Of a stretch of 64,000 nt of DNA, positions 61,592 through 64,000 are shown one piece after another. The number at the start of each line of letters is the position of its first letter. Position 1 is the stretch's first letter. This DNA is from Pagrus major (lineage: Eukaryota; Chordata; Actinopteri; Spariformes; Sparidae): contig NC_133230.1 of NCBI RefSeq assembly GCF_040436345.1, positions 18,300,197-18,364,196 of the forward strand. The letters run 5' to 3'. The notes beneath the pieces are model-generated. The model did no database searches, had not been told where the DNA came from, and was given only the letters and a program-made list of their open reading frames with translations. The position numbers and the translations under genes were made by a program.

Positions 61592-62432
61592 TAATCTAAT
61601 TGCTTTCGTTAGAAATAATGAGAGCAGAGTTGATGAAAACACGTCTCTTACTGCAGCAAGAGATTGTCAAAAAATATAAAACTGTGCATAAAGACAAAAT
61701 GACATAATCTGATCATGCACCTTTTTATGTAATCAAATCATTGTCATTATTAAATCTGACCAAAGAAAAGTGCAGTATTTGAGGAGCTTGTGTAAGAATG
61801 CTGCCTGAGCAGGAGGAAAAAAAGATCACCACGCTCTGTCTGTGCATCTGTTGCTGGCGTCAGCCGCCCCTACGGCTCCGTCCATGCCTGCTCAGTCACT
61901 GTGCAATACAGAGAAATTTCAGGCGTAGAGATGGAAGCCCTTAATTGAATCTCCACTCATGTAAGACTTGCTTCGGAGAGAAGTGCAGCAGGGTCTGGCC
62001 CTGCTCTGCACCCACTTTTAATATACAGAGCAAGCAGAAGCAACCCCCGACACTTTGAAAGGCAATGAAGAAACATCTTTGGCTGCGATCTCAGGCAATC
62101 TTTCCCTCTGGGTCAATCTTGCTCTGTGATTCATGGTGTTGCTCTGTCTTCCTCACTTGCTTACATTCTTTATTTACAAATGGCAGTAGTCTTAATCATT
62201 CGTAGAGATAATGATCATGACAAATTGTGATAGTTGTGCAAATCGCCTCCATGGTCGACCACTCAGGAGATGAAAAGCTCTCTGAATTAATGTTCAACCC
62301 TCAACTAAATTCCTTGCTTTGCTATGAAACTACCTAATTTTTCTTATTCCAACTCTAGATTTCTGTTCAACATTAGCCAACATTTGTAGAAAAAGATAAG
62401 AGAGACTGATAAGAGAATCTATGTCGCTTGCA
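61592..62432. other. Non-coding DNA, nothing recognised
   Basis: No frame, repeat or motif I can support. Confidence 0.4.
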
Positions 62433-62813
62433 TCAATCAGCCATAACCTTATAACCACCTGCCTGATATTGTGTATAACCCCCTTTTGCTGCCAAAACAG
62501 CTTTGACCCGTCGAGGCATGGACTCCGCAAGACCTCTGAAGGTGTGCTGTGGTATCTGGCACCAAGATGTTAGCAGCAGATCCTTTAAGTCCTGTAAGTT
62601 GCGAGTTGGGGCCTCCACGGATCGGACTTGTTCATTCAGCACATCCAACAGATGCTCGATTGGACTGAGATCTGGGGAATTTGGGGGCCACGTCAACAAC
62701 TTGAACTCGTTGTGTTCCTGAACCACCTCCGCCTGTTTCCCATAGTGCACCCTGGTGTCATCTCTTGTTCTGACAGCATGAGCTTTTTCAAAGTAGCTCA
62801 GATCCTTGCCCAT
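62433..62813 (-). pseudogene. Tc1-like transposase C-terminal fragment
   Basis: A 126-codon open frame on the minus strand reads FKLLTWPPNSPDLSPIEHLL then VLNEQVRS, LQDLKDLLLTSWCQIP, HTFRGLAESMPRRVKAVLAA. This is the end of a Tc1/mariner-type DDE transposase, with the PNSPDLSPIEH motif around the third catalytic acidic residue. The N-terminal DNA-binding region and the first part of the catalytic core are missing or replaced by unrelated sequence, so it is a dead copy. It is of the same subfamily as the remnant at 42060-42545. Confidence 0.8.
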
Positions 62814-63753
62814 TTTTCCTGCTGCCTAATATATCCCACCCACTTATAATGGTACAGCCAATAGGTATTGCTCAATAATGCTAATACTGTCTTGTGCGCT
62901 GCAGACTACTTTCATCATCTCATAGAAATGCACTTCCTTTGGTTTAGTACTGGCAAGGATGAAAGCTATTTTATATGGTTCCAATACATTTAGCTTTATT
63001 AGCGTGAACACAATGTTGGCAGAGATCTAAAAGTAAAATTAAAGTGTCTGGCTCACTGTTGAAACTTAAATTACAACACAGAGGGAATAATATCAGCAAC
63101 GTAAACAGACAGGAGCAAGGACGTTACAACTTAACCTCCTGAGATCACTTTTTCTCACTTCAAAGAGGAGATCTGCTGTCCCCTGCAGCCCCTGCCAGAC
63201 CTCAAGGTCACGGTTCAATCCTGGACGCCAGACCCTCAGTCTAGCTCTTCATCGTCCACCGTCACTTTTAGCCATCCCTGCTTTTACCTTGTCATCGCTG
63301 GTCTCATATCTTTTCCCCTCCTGGCTCCCTGAGGCTGCAGTGACTTCAGAGCAGCAGAGTCACTCCTCATCTCATAAAGTTTCATCTCCTCAAGAAGTAA
63401 AACACCTCAAGCCACCCTCTCCTTTCTGAGTTCTATCTAGTATCATATCAATTCACTGTATCTTTTTGTAGGTCCTAATCAGAAAATGGTAAAAAAGCAA
63501 TTCTTATAAGGGAATGTGCAACTGACTCTTACACCATCTTAAGGCATGCATGTAATATGTATGATAACAGTGCTACAGTTAATAAAATCACACTGTGTGA
63601 CAGCATCTTCTACATCGTCCTCGGCGTCTTACTGGACAATTTGTGTTCACATATTTCTGCAGCTCTCTCTCCTTTAATATCCTGTCTGATTATCTCTGTA
63701 TTCCAAAGCTACAGTAAAGCGATTTGCATGACCGCCACATACCATGATACATT
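62814..63753. other. Non-coding DNA, nothing recognised
   Basis: No gene or repeat recognised between the transposase remnant and the SINE tail. Confidence 0.35.
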
Positions 63754-63808
63754 TGTATTTACATTCACAGCACTTGGCAGATGCTCTTATCCACGGCGAC
63801 TTACGCTG
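63754..63808 (-). repeat. SINE/L2-type 3' tail
   Basis: The sequence tttacattcacagcacttgg followed by cagatgctcttatccacggcgactta is the reverse complement of the tail type seen at 15924-15986. Confidence 0.6.
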
Positions 63809-64000
63809 TAGCGCTGTGCCTTCCTGTAAGATAACTCTACCGGGAAAAGCGACTGAAAGGTAGCAGGGGCAGGAGCAGCCGCGATAGCCAGATGGAGGGA
63901 ATCTCTTTCACTTGCACATACACTAGATAAAACATGCACACAAGACACACATCGAGGCACACACACTCTAAGTAGATGCTTGCTGTTCTGCTCAGTGCAT

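Overview
The window reads as nuclear DNA of a teleost fish. It has spliced genes with GT/AG junctions, AT-rich non-coding DNA, long (TG)n, (TATC)n and (TA)n microsatellites, and fish-type transposable elements (Tc1-like, PIF/Harbinger, hAT-like MITEs, LINE and SINE 3' tails). No virus, plasmid, CRISPR array or bacterial operon was seen.

The left 31 kb is a bradykinin (kinin) receptor cluster. Five intact seven-transmembrane genes all lie on the minus strand. In transcription order they are: a B2-type gene (27.6-30.3 kb), a B1-type gene (25.1-26.1 kb), a divergent kinin receptor (20.1-22.6 kb), and two near-identical B2-like paralogues (13.1-16.6 kb and 3.5-5.9 kb). The three B2-type genes share one architecture. 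A tiny exon supplies ATG plus 17 nt, then a phase-2 intron, then one large exon carries the rest of the protein. That junction adds a short N-terminus that a single-exon reading misses. The divergent gene has a TATA box and a non-coding first exon.

The two near-identical paralogues sit in a tandem segmental duplication covering about 1-18.3 kb. It is built from blocks I call C (receptor and its 3' flank), A, D and B. Unit 0 is cut by the window start. Unit 1 carries receptor 1. Unit 2 has lost its receptor and holds a 1,000-bp PIF/Harbinger element. Unit 3 carries receptor 2. The two surviving proteins differ at 23 of 352 residues by my hand count, mostly in extracellular or ligand-facing parts.

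The right half (31-64 kb) is gene-poor. Its one recognisable gene part is the last coding exon of the C14orf132 homologue (48.57-48.80 kb, minus). In human, C14orf132, BDKRB2 and BDKRB1 lie in that order on one strand of chromosome 14q32, so the locus is syntenic. The rest is intergenic or intronic DNA with decayed Tc1-like elements, foldback repeats, MITEs and simple repeats.

The most notable points are the receptor array with a dead unit, the paralogue differences focused on the ligand side, paired loss of the N-terminus/ECL3 cysteines in three of five receptors, variation at the TM3 site that separates B1 from B2 specificity, and the internally deleted Harbinger that joins a Myb-like gene tail-to-tail with a transposase 5' fragment. 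All similarity calls are from reading and memory; no search or alignment program was run.
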